From positions 1 to 49,156 of the forward strand of contig QHTK01000064.1 of the NCBI GenBank assembly GCA_003220795.1: a stretch of 49,156 nt of DNA, in the 5' to 3' direction. Position numbers and translations under genes: made by a program. Below the pieces are notes generated by a model. That model saw nothing but the letters and a program-made list of their open reading frames with translations, was not told the DNA's origin and did not search any database. Origin of the DNA: Gemmatimonadota bacterium (GTDB lineage Bacteria; Gemmatimonadota; Gemmatimonadetes; Gemmatimonadales; GWC2-71-9). This document shows, piece after piece, positions 1 through 8,748 of the stretch (position 1 is the stretch's first letter; the number at the start of each line of letters is the position of its first letter).

Positions 1-1
1 C

Positions 2-943
2 ATCGCCTACGCCGGCCGCCTGCGCACGCTGCCCGGGGTGCAGGCGGTGAGCTGGGCCAACTGGTTCGGCGGGCGCTACGGCGACGGCAAGCGCTTCTTC
101 GCCACGTTCGCCGTCGATCCGGCGTCGTACCTCGCCATGTATCCGGAGATCCAGCTGCCGCCCGACCAACGCGAAGCGTTTCTCCGCGAGCGCTCGTCCG
201 CGATCGTGGGCAAGCGCTTGCTCGACGTGTTCGGGTGGCGTCTAGGCCAGGACGTCACCATCCAGGGAACCATCTTCAGCGGTGACTGGACCTTCACGAT
301 CCGGGGCGTCTACACACCCTCCGATCGAGTGATCAACGACGACATGCTGATCTTCCGGCACGACTATTTCGACGAGCGCCTGCAGCGCGCCGGCATCGTG
401 GGCTGGTACATCCTGCAGATCGACACTCCCGATAACGCAGCGGGGATCGCCAAGCTCGTGGACGATCAGTTCAGGAACTCGAGCGCCGCGACCAAGACCG
501 GAACCGAACAGGCGTTCAACGCGAGCTTCGCCACCATGTGGGGCAACGTGAGCCTGCTGATGAACACGATCGGCATGGCCGTAGTGTTCGCGATCCTGCT
601 CGTCACCGCCAACGCGATGATGATGAGCGCGCGCGAGCGGACCGGTGAGGTCGCCGTGCTCAAGACGATCGGCTTCTCGGACCGCCGGCTGTTCGGGCTG
701 GTGATGCTCGAGGCGGGCGTGATCACGCTGGCGGGCGCGGTGCTCGGCCTGGGAGGGGCGAAGCTGCTGTATCGCGCGACCAATTTCAACGGCGCTGGCT
801 TCCTGCCGGGCTTCGACGTCAGCGGCCCCACGCTCGCGCTGGGCGGCGTCATCGCGCTGCTGCTGATGCTCGCGAGCGGGGTTGTGCCCGCTGTGCGCGC
901 GGCGCGCCTCCCCGTCGTGCAGGCGCTGCGGCACGTCGAATGA
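2..943 (+). CDS. ABC transporter permease, MacB/FtsX type (5' end missing)
   Basis: The reading frame is open from the window edge, so the true start lies upstream; the first GTG inside the window (38) is internal. The N-terminal two thirds resemble the periplasmic MacB_PCD domain. The C-terminal part is an FtsX permease domain with a hydrophobic helix around nt 560-625, a cytoplasmic loop containing ARERTGEVAVLKTIGFSDRR, two further helices, and the usual family ending PAVRAARLPVVQALRHVE. Family members work with a separate ATPase in lipoprotein release, efflux or envelope remodelling; no ATPase is visible here. The stop overlaps the next start (ATGA at 940-943), so the two permeases are probably translated together as a heterodimer. 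The substrate is unknown. Confidence 0.9.
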   Translation: MAYAGRLRTLPGVQAVSWANWFGGRYGDGKRFFATFAVDPASYLAMYPEIQLPPDQREAFLRERSSAIVGKRLLDVFGWRLGQDVTIQGTIFSGDWTFTIRGVYTPSDRVINDDMLIFRHDYFDERLQRAGIVGWYILQIDTPDNAAGIAKLVDDQFRNSSAATKTGTEQAFNASFATMWGNVSLLMNTIGMAVVFAILLVTANAMMMSARERTGEVAVLKTIGFSDRRLFGLVMLEAGVITLAGAVLGLGGAKLLYRATNFNGAGFLPGFDVSGPTLALGGVIALLLMLASGVVPAVRAARLPVVQALRHVE

Positions 944-2103
944 AGATCCCGCTCGTCTACAACGTCCGCAGCGTGCTGCAACGTCCGGTGTCGACTGCCT
1001 TGACGGCGCTCGGCATCGCGCTCGTGGTCGCCGTGTTCATCGGCATGCTGGCGCTCGCGAACGGTTTCCGCACGGCCCTCGTGCGCACCGGGTCGGATCG
1101 GAACGTGCTGGTGCTCCGGCGCGGGGCCGATTCCGAGCTGTCGAGCGGCCTGGCGCGCGAAACGGCCAGCATTCTCGCGGCCTCGCCCCACATCGCCACC
1201 GGCGCCGATGGGAAGCCCCTGGTGAGCCCGGAGGTGTACGTCCTCGTCCCGCTTCCCAAGATCTTCGATACCACGCAGGTGGCGAACGTCGTGGCACGGG
1301 GAGTCGGGGACCAGGCGTGGACCGTGCGATCCAACGTGCGCGTGCTGGAGGGCCGCAAACCCGAGACCGGCCGCTCGGAGATCTGCGTCGGCCGGCGTCT
1401 CGTGGCGCGGTTCCCGCACACCGGCATCGGTGAGACGATGCGCTTCGCCGGAAGGGACTGGACGGTGGTGTGTCACTTCGCCGCCGGCGGCTCGGCGTTC
1501 GAGTCGGAAGTGTGGGGCGAGAACGAGCAGTTCATGCCCGTGTTCCGCGGGCAGGTGTTCCAGTCGGTCACGTTGCGGCTGAGCGATCCGGGCGCCTTCG
1601 AAGACGCCAAGCGCCTGCTCGAGGGAGACAAGCGCATGACCGTGGATGTGCACCGGGAATCGGACTTTTACGTGCAGCAGTCACAGCTGCTGGGCCGCAT
1701 CCTCCGGATCCTGGCGTTCCTGATCACCAGCATCATGGCGATCGGCGCCGTGTTCGGGGCCGTGAATACGATGTACGCCGCCGTCGCGTCGCGCGCGCCG
1801 GAGATCGGCGTGCTCCTCACCCTGGGATTTCACCCCCGCAGCATCCTCGCGAGTTTCCTGGTCGAGTCTGCGATCATCGCCGCCGCCGGCGGCGCGGCCG
1901 GGTGCCTGTTCGCCCTGCCCATCAACGGCATCGTGACGAGCACCACCAATTGGGCGAGCTTCAGCGAAATCGCCTTCAGCTTCCGCGTGACGCCGGGGTT
2001 GCTGCTGTCGGGCCTGGTCTTCGCCGTGGTGATGGGCGTGCTGGGGGGCTTCTTCCCCGCCCGCCGCGCCGCTCGGGTGCCGGTGGTCCAGGCGATTCGC
2101 TGA
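940..2103 (+). CDS. ABC transporter permease, MacB/FtsX type
   Basis: This 387-residue protein has the complete MacB/FtsX layout: an N-terminal transmembrane helix (about residues 20-42, after a short basic start), a periplasmic domain (about 45-245), then three C-terminal helices. The FtsX loop between them reads SRAPEIGVLLTLGFHPRS and the end is PARRAARVPVVQAIR. It overlaps the preceding permease by four bases (ATGA), which indicates translational coupling and a two-permease transporter. The matching ATPase is presumably upstream of the window. No substrate can be named from the sequence. Confidence 0.93.
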   Translation: MKIPLVYNVRSVLQRPVSTALTALGIALVVAVFIGMLALANGFRTALVRTGSDRNVLVLRRGADSELSSGLARETASILAASPHIATGADGKPLVSPEVYVLVPLPKIFDTTQVANVVARGVGDQAWTVRSNVRVLEGRKPETGRSEICVGRRLVARFPHTGIGETMRFAGRDWTVVCHFAAGGSAFESEVWGENEQFMPVFRGQVFQSVTLRLSDPGAFEDAKRLLEGDKRMTVDVHRESDFYVQQSQLLGRILRILAFLITSIMAIGAVFGAVNTMYAAVASRAPEIGVLLTLGFHPRSILASFLVESAIIAAAGGAAGCLFALPINGIVTSTTNWASFSEIAFSFRVTPGLLLSGLVFAVVMGVLGGFFPARRAARVPVVQAIR

Positions 2104-2226
2104 GTTCTGCCGGTCGTAGCCCGCTGTAGCACGCACGCCACGCATCGGAGCCGCTCGAGCGACGTGACGCCACGCTCGGCTCGCGAGGTATCCCGTTTGT
2201 AGGGATCCCTTCCGAGCGAGGTGTCT

Positions 2227-3768
2227 ATGACCAAGCGGGCCGTCCGCCTCTCGAGTCTGCTCCTGGCCCTGGCCGGGCCAGCCGCAGCGCAGCTCATCTC
2301 GATCAAAACCGTCCCGATCGCCCAGGGAGATCAGTTCGAGATCTTCCCGTCCAACAATCTCGGTATGGGGAGCGTGTCGATCGCCCTGGCGGACACGCTG
2401 CTCGACGCCTTCCTCAACCCGGCGAAGGGCGCGCGGCTCGGGGCGGCGCGCTTCTTTGGCGCCCCCACCGCCTACGGCATCTCGCAGGGGGCGGGCGGTG
2501 GCCGGACCCTCCCGCTCGCGATCAATGCGGGGTCGGGTGCCTGGTTCGGCGCGTTCTCGCTCGCGCTGCAGCAAATCGACGCCAGCAAACCGCCCTTCGA
2601 TCAGGGCAGGTTCGTGGCCCAGGCGCGCCCACCTCTTCCGGGCGGGGCCCTGCCGGAAACAACCGTGGTCGCCGTGCCGCCGCGGCAGGACTCGTACGGC
2701 AACCAGTACGTGTTCGCGATGCTCGGCCGGCGCGCGCCCGGCAGTGGGCTCTCGCTCGCAGCCAGCGCGCTGTGGGCCAAGCTCACCGGGGTGGACGGCG
2801 TCGATCTGCTGTTCGCCGGCAACGCAGGGCTCAGGCAGTTCGGCCACGCGCTCGACCTGCGGCTCGGGCTCCTCAAGGAATGGCCGGGAGAGCGCTCCCT
2901 CGCGGCGCTCGTGCTCCACAACCGCTTCGGCATGACGGACGACGTCGCGTACTTGGACCAGGTCTGGAATCCCGCGACGCAACAGATCGCGGTGCGCCCC
3001 CGGCTGGAGCGCAACCACGATCAGACCAACACGTGGGGCGCGCACGTCGAGTACGTGCGCCCGCTCGCGGCGACGGGCTGGCGCATCGGCTGGCTCGCGA
3101 CTGCGAACCGGATGTCGCACCCCAAGCTCCCGGAGTACGAGCTCGCCAACGTCCCCGCCATCCCGCGCGATCCGGGACACTCCTCCGCCTACAACGTCGG
3201 CCTCGGGCTGTCGAAGGCCCGCGGCCCCCTGACGTTCGGCATCGACGCAATCTACGAGCCGATCTGGAGTTACACCTGGGCCGACGCGGCCTCGCCCGTC
3301 GTCACGGCGACGGGCGATACGATCCCGGTGGGCGGCAGGACCGTGGAGAACCACTTCCGGTTCTCGGATGGACTGCTGCGCATGGGCGTCAGCCGCGACG
3401 TGCCCCTCGGGTCGCTCGGCAAGGCGGCAGCCTTACAGCTCGGCCTGATGGTCCGCTCGGTGCACTACCACCTGGCGCAGTCCGATAACGTCCAGGCCGT
3501 CGCACATGCGCTGCAGGAGGCGTGGGTCGAGTGGACGCCGACCTGGGGCGTGAGCCTCCGGTTCCCGGACCTGGAGATCCGCTACCGCGGTCGGGTCACG
3601 AAAGGGACCGGTCGCCCGGGGGTGGCGGCCCCGTCCGGCTTCTTCGCGGCCGGGCGCGATCTCGCGCTCGCGGGCGGCAGCATCCTCGTCGCGCCGAGCG
3701 GGCCCATCAGTCTGCAGGAGGTCAGCACCACCACGCACCAAATCTCGATCTCGCTCCCGCTGCGGTGA
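2227..3768 (+). CDS. Outer-membrane beta-barrel protein, PorV/FadL-like
   Basis: I prefer the ATG at 2227 because a GAGCGAGG purine run sits just upstream; the in-frame GTG at 2221 would fall inside that run. The product (513 residues) begins with a signal peptide ending near AGPAAAQ. It then has the segment NNLGMGSVSIALADTLLDAF followed by LNPA, which resembles the N-terminus of PorV/UPF0164/FadL-like barrels (pattern G.G....A.AD......NPA). The rest alternates short amphipathic strands and ends in a hydrophobic/aromatic pattern (ISISLPLR). The gene lies only 13 bases upstream of a di-haem peroxidase lipoprotein, so the two probably form one operon. The function is unproven; it may be a porin or an assembly protein. 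Confidence 0.6.
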   Translation: MTKRAVRLSSLLLALAGPAAAQLISIKTVPIAQGDQFEIFPSNNLGMGSVSIALADTLLDAFLNPAKGARLGAARFFGAPTAYGISQGAGGGRTLPLAINAGSGAWFGAFSLALQQIDASKPPFDQGRFVAQARPPLPGGALPETTVVAVPPRQDSYGNQYVFAMLGRRAPGSGLSLAASALWAKLTGVDGVDLLFAGNAGLRQFGHALDLRLGLLKEWPGERSLAALVLHNRFGMTDDVAYLDQVWNPATQQIAVRPRLERNHDQTNTWGAHVEYVRPLAATGWRIGWLATANRMSHPKLPEYELANVPAIPRDPGHSSAYNVGLGLSKARGPLTFGIDAIYEPIWSYTWADAASPVVTATGDTIPVGGRTVENHFRFSDGLLRMGVSRDVPLGSLGKAAALQLGLMVRSVHYHLAQSDNVQAVAHALQEAWVEWTPTWGVSLRFPDLEIRYRGRVTKGTGRPGVAAPSGFFAAGRDLALAGGSILVAPSGPISLQEVSTTTHQISISLPLR

Positions 3769-3781
3769 GCAAGGAGGCACG

Positions 3782-5167
3782 ATGACGACGCGCATCGTCC
3801 GCACGATCTGCCTCGGTCTGCTCGGGCTCGCCGCCGCCTGCGACGGGGTCACGCCTCCGGAGACGCTGCCGCCGCCGCTCGACGCCGAGTTGCGGCAAAC
3901 CCTGCAACGCTGGGGCGCCATCCCGATCGGTCCGATGCCCGCCCAGGATCCGGTGCTCGTCGACCTCGGCCAGGCGCTGATGTTCGACAAGATCCTGAGC
4001 GGCAACCGTGACATCGGCTGCGCCACCTGCCATCTGCCGTCGCAGCACGCCGCGGACGGCTTGTCACTTGCGATCGGCACCGGCGGGACGGGCGGCGGCC
4101 CCTCACGGACGCTCGGCCCGGGGCGCCAGTTCGTCTCGCGGAACGCGCCGTCCCTGCTCAACGGCGGGCTCGGTCTGTTCTACCTGTTTTGGGACGGCCA
4201 GGTGGCGCGCGCGGGCTTCGGCCCTCCCCCGCCGGGCCCGGCTGGGCAAGCGTTCGTGACGCCGGCGGGCACGCTGCTGCCGGCAGTGCCCAACATCCTC
4301 GCAGCCCAGGCGATGTTCCCCGTGACGAACCGCCGCGAGATGCGTGGCGAGCGCGGCGACCTCGACGTGCTCGGAAACCTGAACGAGCTGGCGCAATACG
4401 GCGACAGCCAGTTCGTGGAGATCTGGCAGGCGATCATGCGGCGGTTGCTGGCGCTCGACGCCTACAAGGCGAAGTTCGCCGCTGCCTTCCCGGGTACGCC
4501 GCCCGCGCAGCTCGGGTTCCAGCATGCTGCCACGGCGATCGCCGCCTTCCAGATGCAAGCCTTCACCAAGACCAACTCGGCGTTCGATCGCTACCTGAAC
4601 CGCGACGACGCGGCCCTGACGACGGCGGAGAAGCGTGGCGCGCTGCTGTTCTTCGGCAAGGCCCAATGCTCCAGCTGTCACAGCGGCGCGTTGCTCGGAG
4701 GCGGGAGCTTCGCGAACGCTGGCGTCCCGCAGATCGGACCGGGGACGGGCGACGCGGCGCCCCTGGACCTGGGGCGCGGCGGCCTCAAGGATCAGTCGTT
4801 CTACAAATTCGCGTTCCGGGTGACGCCGCTACGCAACGTCGAGTTGACCGCACCCTATATGCACGACGGTGCGTTCCCCACGCTCGAGGCCGTGGTGCGA
4901 CACTACAACGACGTGACGCTGGCGCTGCGGACATACGACGTCGCGCAGCTCGCCCCGGAGCTGCGCCCGCTGTACCACGGCGACGACGCCACGATTAACG
5001 CGGTGCTCCAGACGCTCGATTTCCGGTTGCGGCGGCCGCTCGGACTCACCGACGACGAGCAGCGCGACCTGGTGGCGTTCCTCAAGTCCTTGACCGATCC
5101 CGCGGCGCGAGACCTGAGCTCGCTCATCCCCGCGGCCGTGCCGAGCGGGCTGCCCGTCGGGCCGTAA
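3782..5167 (+). CDS. Di-haem cytochrome c peroxidase family lipoprotein (MauG/CcpA-like)
   Basis: An ideal ribosome site (AAGGAGG) precedes ATG 3782. The N-terminus is a lipoprotein signal with lipobox LAAAC, which makes Cys20 the likely lipidated residue. Two haem c sites are visible: CATCH at residues 80-84 and CSSCH at 296-300. The C-terminal segment contains TPLRNVELTAPYMHDGAFPT, typical of the CcpA/MauG family. Family members reduce peroxide or oxidise substrates using electrons from small cytochromes. The gene follows the outer-membrane protein closely and faces a membrane-bound cytochrome c across a 13-base gap that contains part of a 6-bp-stem hairpin (5175-5194), which may serve as a shared terminator although it has no T tract. 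Confidence 0.93.
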   Translation: MTTRIVRTICLGLLGLAAACDGVTPPETLPPPLDAELRQTLQRWGAIPIGPMPAQDPVLVDLGQALMFDKILSGNRDIGCATCHLPSQHAADGLSLAIGTGGTGGGPSRTLGPGRQFVSRNAPSLLNGGLGLFYLFWDGQVARAGFGPPPPGPAGQAFVTPAGTLLPAVPNILAAQAMFPVTNRREMRGERGDLDVLGNLNELAQYGDSQFVEIWQAIMRRLLALDAYKAKFAAAFPGTPPAQLGFQHAATAIAAFQMQAFTKTNSAFDRYLNRDDAALTTAEKRGALLFFGKAQCSSCHSGALLGGGSFANAGVPQIGPGTGDAAPLDLGRGGLKDQSFYKFAFRVTPLRNVELTAPYMHDGAFPTLEAVVRHYNDVTLALRTYDVAQLAPELRPLYHGDDATINAVLQTLDFRLRRPLGLTDDEQRDLVAFLKSLTDPAARDLSSLIPAAVPSGLPVGP

Positions 5168-5180
5168 GGGCCAGAGGCAC

Positions 5181-5816
5181 CTACCGGAGTGCCTGTCGCT
5201 CCGTGCTCAAGAACGCGGCGAGCGCCGCGATCTCTTGCGGCGCGAGCCCGAGGTCCGGCATTCGAACGGTGCCGCTCTGCGGGGCGATCGCCGGGTTGGC
5301 GAGGAATTGCTTCAGGTAGTCCATCGGCAACGGGTGATTGGTCAGCTCGGGGCCGACCGCCACCACGCCGCTCCCCGCCACCTCGCGATGGACGTGACAG
5401 GTGACACACCCTTTGGCCACGAACAACCGGCGGCCCCGCTCGGGCTCGGATGGCGACGGCGGTGTTGCGGCCCCGGGCGCGATGACCGACAGGGGCAGCA
5501 GCGTCACCTGGCGGTCCAGGAACCCGCTGTGGATCGTGATCGTCCACTCGCCGGCGCGGGGCAGACTGAGGGTGGATGCGTACTGTCCGGTCTCCCGTCC
5601 AGGAGACGCCGTCGCCGTAGTGGTGAGGTCGCCTGACCGGGCCTCGATACTGGGCTTCAAGCCGCTGAGCCGCGTGACGCCGTGTTGCCGGACGGTGAAC
5701 GACAGCGTGACCGGCCGGCCGGCCGTGACGTAGTCCGGGAGCTGCTCGACAGTGATGACCGCCCATCCGCCGATCGCGGCGGCGATCACCGACGCCAGGA
5801 ACAAGCCTCGCAACAT
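5181..5816 (-). CDS. Membrane-anchored cytochrome c with N-terminal FixH-like beta domain
   Basis: The start at 5816 is chosen because GGGAGGA lies just upstream and the protein then begins with a membrane anchor or signal (LRGLFLASVIAAAIGGWAVI). Residues about 25-115 form a beta-rich domain with the style of FixH/YtkA proteins (GRPVTLSFTVRQHG, GEWTITIHSG). A class I cytochrome c domain follows, with the haem site CVTCH at 137-141 and a probable axial Met186 in VRMPDLGL. It could donate or accept electrons for the convergent di-haem peroxidase. The pairing of the two domains is read from the sequence; the redox partner is inference. Confidence 0.85.
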   Translation of the reverse strand: MLRGLFLASVIAAAIGGWAVITVEQLPDYVTAGRPVTLSFTVRQHGVTRLSGLKPSIEARSGDLTTTATASPGRETGQYASTLSLPRAGEWTITIHSGFLDRQVTLLPLSVIAPGAATPPSPSEPERGRRLFVAKGCVTCHVHREVAGSGVVAVGPELTNHPLPMDYLKQFLANPAIAPQSGTVRMPDLGLAPQEIAALAAFLSTERQALR

Positions 5817-5908
5817 GAGTCCTCCCGCGTGGGTTCGTACTGCTTCGATGCCACGAGCGCCGCCGAGGTTTGAGTCACCCCTCGCCTCGCTCCTCTCCCC
5901 GTCAGGCC

Positions 5909-5914
5909 TATATT
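5909..5914 (+). promoter_or_regulatory. Candidate -10 box of the kinase gene (leaderless)
   Basis: TATATT lies eight bases upstream of the GTG at 5923, and no ribosome site is visible. This spacing would start transcription at or next to the start codon. No convincing -35 hexamer is seen. Confidence 0.45.
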
Positions 5915-5922
5915 GTGATGCC

Positions 5923-7515
5923 GTGCCACCCGACATCCCCCTCGATCTCGCGGCGGCGCTCGCCGAGCGCTACGAGCTCCGTGAGGTGCTCGGTCGCGGC
6001 GGCATGGCCACCGTGTATCTGGCGTACGACCGCAAGCACCGGCGCGACGTTGCGCTCAAGGTGCTGCTCCCGGGCCTGGCCGCCTTCCTTGGGGTCGAGC
6101 GGTTCTTGAAGGAGATCCAGGTGGCCGCGCGCCTCACCCACCCCCACATCCTCGCCCTGCACGACTCGGGGGAGGCGGGTGGTTTCCTCTATTATGTCAT
6201 GCCGTACATCGAGGGTGGCTCGCTGCGCCAGCAGCTGGCGGGCAGGCGACCGCGGGGCGCCGACCAGGCGCTGGCGATCGCGGCGCCCGTGGCCGACGCG
6301 CTCTCATACGCGCACCGCATGGGCGTGCTGCACCGAGACATCAAGCCCGAGAACATTCTCTTTTCGCAGGGCCACCCGATCGTGTCGGATTTCGGCATCG
6401 CCAAAGCGATCAGTACGGCGGGCGGCGCGAACCTGACCCGCACGGGCTTCCCCGTCGGCACGCCGGGGTACATGAGCCCCGAGCAGGCTGCGGGGCTCAC
6501 CGATCTCGACGAGCGCACGGACGTCTACAGCCTGGCCGTGGTGATCTACGAGATGCTGGTGGGCGAGGTCCCCGGTCGCTGGCCTACGGAGGACGCCGTG
6601 CGCGCCGGGCGGTTTCTCGAAGCGACCGCCACGCACCGCACGCGCCTCTCGGACGCCGCCGGGGCGCGCGTCGAGGGGGCGCTGGTGCGGGGTCTTGCGA
6701 TCCGGCACGACCAGCGCACGGCCACGCCGGCCGCACTCATCGACGAGCTCAGCGGCGCGACGGTCCCCCGGCGCCGGTACTCGGGCGGCGAGGTTCAGGA
6801 GATCGTGCAGCGGGCCGCCGAGCTCGAGGCGACGGCGCCGACCGCGGGTGGAGCCATGACGATCGGCGGTGTGGAAGCGCTTGCCGCGGAGGTGGGAATC
6901 GCGCGGGACGTCGTGCGCGCGGCGGTGCAGTCGCTGACGCCGGCCGGGGCGGTGGCGCCGAGCGAGCCACCCCGCTCGAACCGCTGGCTCGGCGGTCCGA
7001 CGACGCTGCTGTTCGAGCGGGTGGTGGACGGCGAGGTGCCCGACAGCGAATGGTTGGGGATGGTGGACGAGATCCGCCGTGCCCTGAACAACGTCGGGCA
7101 GGTGAGCCAGTTCGGCCGCTCGTTCTCGTGGGTCGCCACCCGGCGGGGCGCGTCACAACGAGACCTCGAGGTAGCGGTGTCGGTGCGCGGCGGTCACACC
7201 CGCATCGCGATTCGCGAGAACCTCGCGTCGCTGATCGGCGGGATTTACGGCGGCATCGGTGGCGGGATGGGTGGTGGCGGGATCGGGCCGATCATCGGGA
7301 TCTTCGCGGGCGCGCTGCATGCTACGGGGCCCGCGTTCGGGGTGGTCGTGCCGCTGTGGCTGCTCACGTCGTTCGTGACCGCGCGGACCTTCTACCACTA
7401 CAGCACGAGGCGGCGGATGCGCGACCTGGAGCGGCTGGCCGACCGGCTGGCGGCGCTCGCCCGCGAGCTGGTTCCGGCCCCGCGCGTGCTGCGCCGGATC
7501 ACTCCTGACGCGTGA
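5923..7515 (+). CDS. Serine/threonine protein kinase (Pkn type) with C-terminal membrane region
   Basis: The GTG at 5923 is preferred: homologous kinases typically begin about 15 residues before the RYEL segment, and the upstream frame is low-complexity. The catalytic domain is complete: glycine loop GRGGMATVY (24-32), Lys46, HRDIKPEN with catalytic Asp139, DFG at 156-158, and GTPGYMSPEQAAG in the activation segment. After the kinase domain comes a short segment (SGGEVQEIVQRAAEL ... LAAEVGIARDVVRAAVQSL) of a kind often seen in this phylum. A Gly-rich stretch then leads into about two transmembrane helices (roughly residues 440-490) and a basic cytoplasmic tail. The N-terminal kinase domain should be cytosolic. 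The substrate is unknown. It is divergent from the cytochrome c gene. Confidence 0.93.
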   Translation: MPPDIPLDLAAALAERYELREVLGRGGMATVYLAYDRKHRRDVALKVLLPGLAAFLGVERFLKEIQVAARLTHPHILALHDSGEAGGFLYYVMPYIEGGSLRQQLAGRRPRGADQALAIAAPVADALSYAHRMGVLHRDIKPENILFSQGHPIVSDFGIAKAISTAGGANLTRTGFPVGTPGYMSPEQAAGLTDLDERTDVYSLAVVIYEMLVGEVPGRWPTEDAVRAGRFLEATATHRTRLSDAAGARVEGALVRGLAIRHDQRTATPAALIDELSGATVPRRRYSGGEVQEIVQRAAELEATAPTAGGAMTIGGVEALAAEVGIARDVVRAAVQSLTPAGAVAPSEPPRSNRWLGGPTTLLFERVVDGEVPDSEWLGMVDEIRRALNNVGQVSQFGRSFSWVATRRGASQRDLEVAVSVRGGHTRIAIRENLASLIGGIYGGIGGGMGGGGIGPIIGIFAGALHATGPAFGVVVPLWLLTSFVTARTFYHYSTRRRMRDLERLADRLAALARELVPAPRVLRRITPDA

Positions 7516-8095
7516 ACACCGCGCGCCACGCACGGTCCCGCGCCGTCCACGCAAAGTGGTTCTGGTCCAGCATGGTCATGATCGACGCGGGGACGACTGG
7601 CTGCCCGGCACTCGCTGCGGGAGCAGTCAGGATCGAGCTGAAGGTGACGAGCGGCTCGGCTGCGTCGAGCGTCCCCGTCATGAACTCCGGGGCAGCGCCG
7701 GCGCTGTAAACCGCGGAGCTGAAAAAGCGATCGCTCCCCGGGTCGAACCCGAGCACGCCCTGCCCCGCGATCGTGGTGTGATCGAGCTGTTCGGTCCACT
7801 CCAGGCGCAGGTCGTCGAACAGCGCCTTCACCATGCGTGTTCCCGACGCATCGGGCGCGTCGCCGTAGTTCCCCGCGAACCAGATCTCGAAGCGCCACGT
7901 GCCGACCAGCCTGTGGAGGATGCCGCGGGCCGGCTCGAGGTGAGACGGCTCGGAGGACGTGGACGGCGTCAGCTCGGTCCGGCCGAGTCGCTCGCTACCC
8001 TGGGCGGCGAGCCGCCCGGGAGCGAGGACCGCCCCGGCGAGCGTGCCGAGCGCCAGAGCGACAGATCCGTATCGGCGGGGAGCGTGGATTCTCAT
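7499..8095 (-). CDS. Secreted DUF1579-like protein
   Basis: Starting at ATG 8095 gives a clean signal peptide (basic MRIHAPRR, then hydrophobic, then GRLAAQG). The mature part has features of the DUF1579 family: LVGTWRFEIWFAG near its start, a variable strand region, then LEWTEQLDHTTIAGQGVLGFD. Members are small beta-barrel proteins of unknown role. It overlaps the kinase gene tail to tail by 17 bases. No clear ribosome site precedes the chosen start, so a more upstream start at 8203 cannot be excluded. Because the function of the family is unknown, I assign none. Confidence 0.7.
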   Translation of the reverse strand: MRIHAPRRYGSVALALGTLAGAVLAPGRLAAQGSERLGRTELTPSTSSEPSHLEPARGILHRLVGTWRFEIWFAGNYGDAPDASGTRMVKALFDDLRLEWTEQLDHTTIAGQGVLGFDPGSDRFFSSAVYSAGAAPEFMTGTLDAAEPLVTFSSILTAPAASAGQPVVPASIMTMLDQNHFAWTARDRAWRAVFTRQE

Positions 8096-8212
8096 GGCCC
8101 AGGGGTTTTGCACGGTCTGTGCCACTGGTGAGCGTGTTGGAAACGGCGTGGTCGCCGGGGTGGCCGCGGGCGAGCGGCGTGCGTCTCGCCCGCACTCTTG
8201 CAACCTGCACCC

Positions 8213-8638
8213 TCAGGATCCGACCAGCTTCCCCAGGTTCTCCAGCATGGTCTTGAGCTGATTCTGGACCTTGCGCTTCTCCAGGAAGCGCCCGCGTACC
8301 CATGCCGAGAAGGACTGCGGCATCCACACGTCCCGAATCGTAACGGCCGTAGAGCCCGCGCTGGCATCCAGTCGAAAGAACGTCTTCCAACCTTTGCGTT
8401 GACCTCGCTCCACCCAGCCGAACGTGCTGGGCGGTGTGAAATCGACGATCTCGAATTCGGTCTGGCGCGCGCCGAACCTCGCCGTGAACCGAGCGCCTTT
8501 CCGGAGCGGGCCGGCGCTCTGAACGCCGTCGCATCCCGGGAGCCATTGCGCGATGCGCGCCGGGTCGGTGAGCAGCGCGAACACCCGGTCGATCGGAGCG
8601 CGGATTGAATTGATGAGGGTATGACTGACGGGCCGCAT
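8213..8638 (-). CDS. SRPBCC-family protein (polyketide cyclase/START-like fold)
   Basis: From ATG 8638 the 141-residue protein begins MRPVSHTLINSIRAPIDRVF, the usual first strand and helix of SRPBCC proteins. It continues with ALLTDPARIAQWLPGCDGV, a beta-sheet core (FEIVDFTPPSTFGWVE), and a long C-terminal helix that would close the hydrophobic pocket. These proteins bind lipophilic ligands; the ligand here cannot be guessed. An AAGGAGG stretch touches the ATG with no spacer, which is abnormally close. It may be fortuitous or the real start may differ, but no alternative in-frame ATG, GTG or TTG fits better. It is divergent from the zinc-ribbon gene. Confidence 0.82.
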   Translation of the reverse strand: MRPVSHTLINSIRAPIDRVFALLTDPARIAQWLPGCDGVQSAGPLRKGARFTARFGARQTEFEIVDFTPPSTFGWVERGQRKGWKTFFRLDASAGSTAVTIRDVWMPQSFSAWVRGRFLEKRKVQNQLKTMLENLGKLVGS

Positions 8639-8748
8639 CCTCCTTGATGATGCAGGTGCAAGGCGGACTGCACAAGGCGCTGCACGACCTGCACACGCGT
8701 AGCCTCGGTCACGGCCATCCGGCACGCTAGTGGATTAAGTAGAGAGGC
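8639..8748. promoter_or_regulatory. Divergent intergenic region with repeated TGCAC motifs
   Basis: The region between the SRPBCC and zinc-ribbon genes holds four copies of TGCAC or its complement GTGCA within about 45 bases (around 8655-8698). These include an inverted pair, GCAGGTGCA and TGCACGACCTGC. This may be a regulator binding array for one or both genes. An AGAGAGG ribosome site lies just before ATG 8749. Confidence 0.35.
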
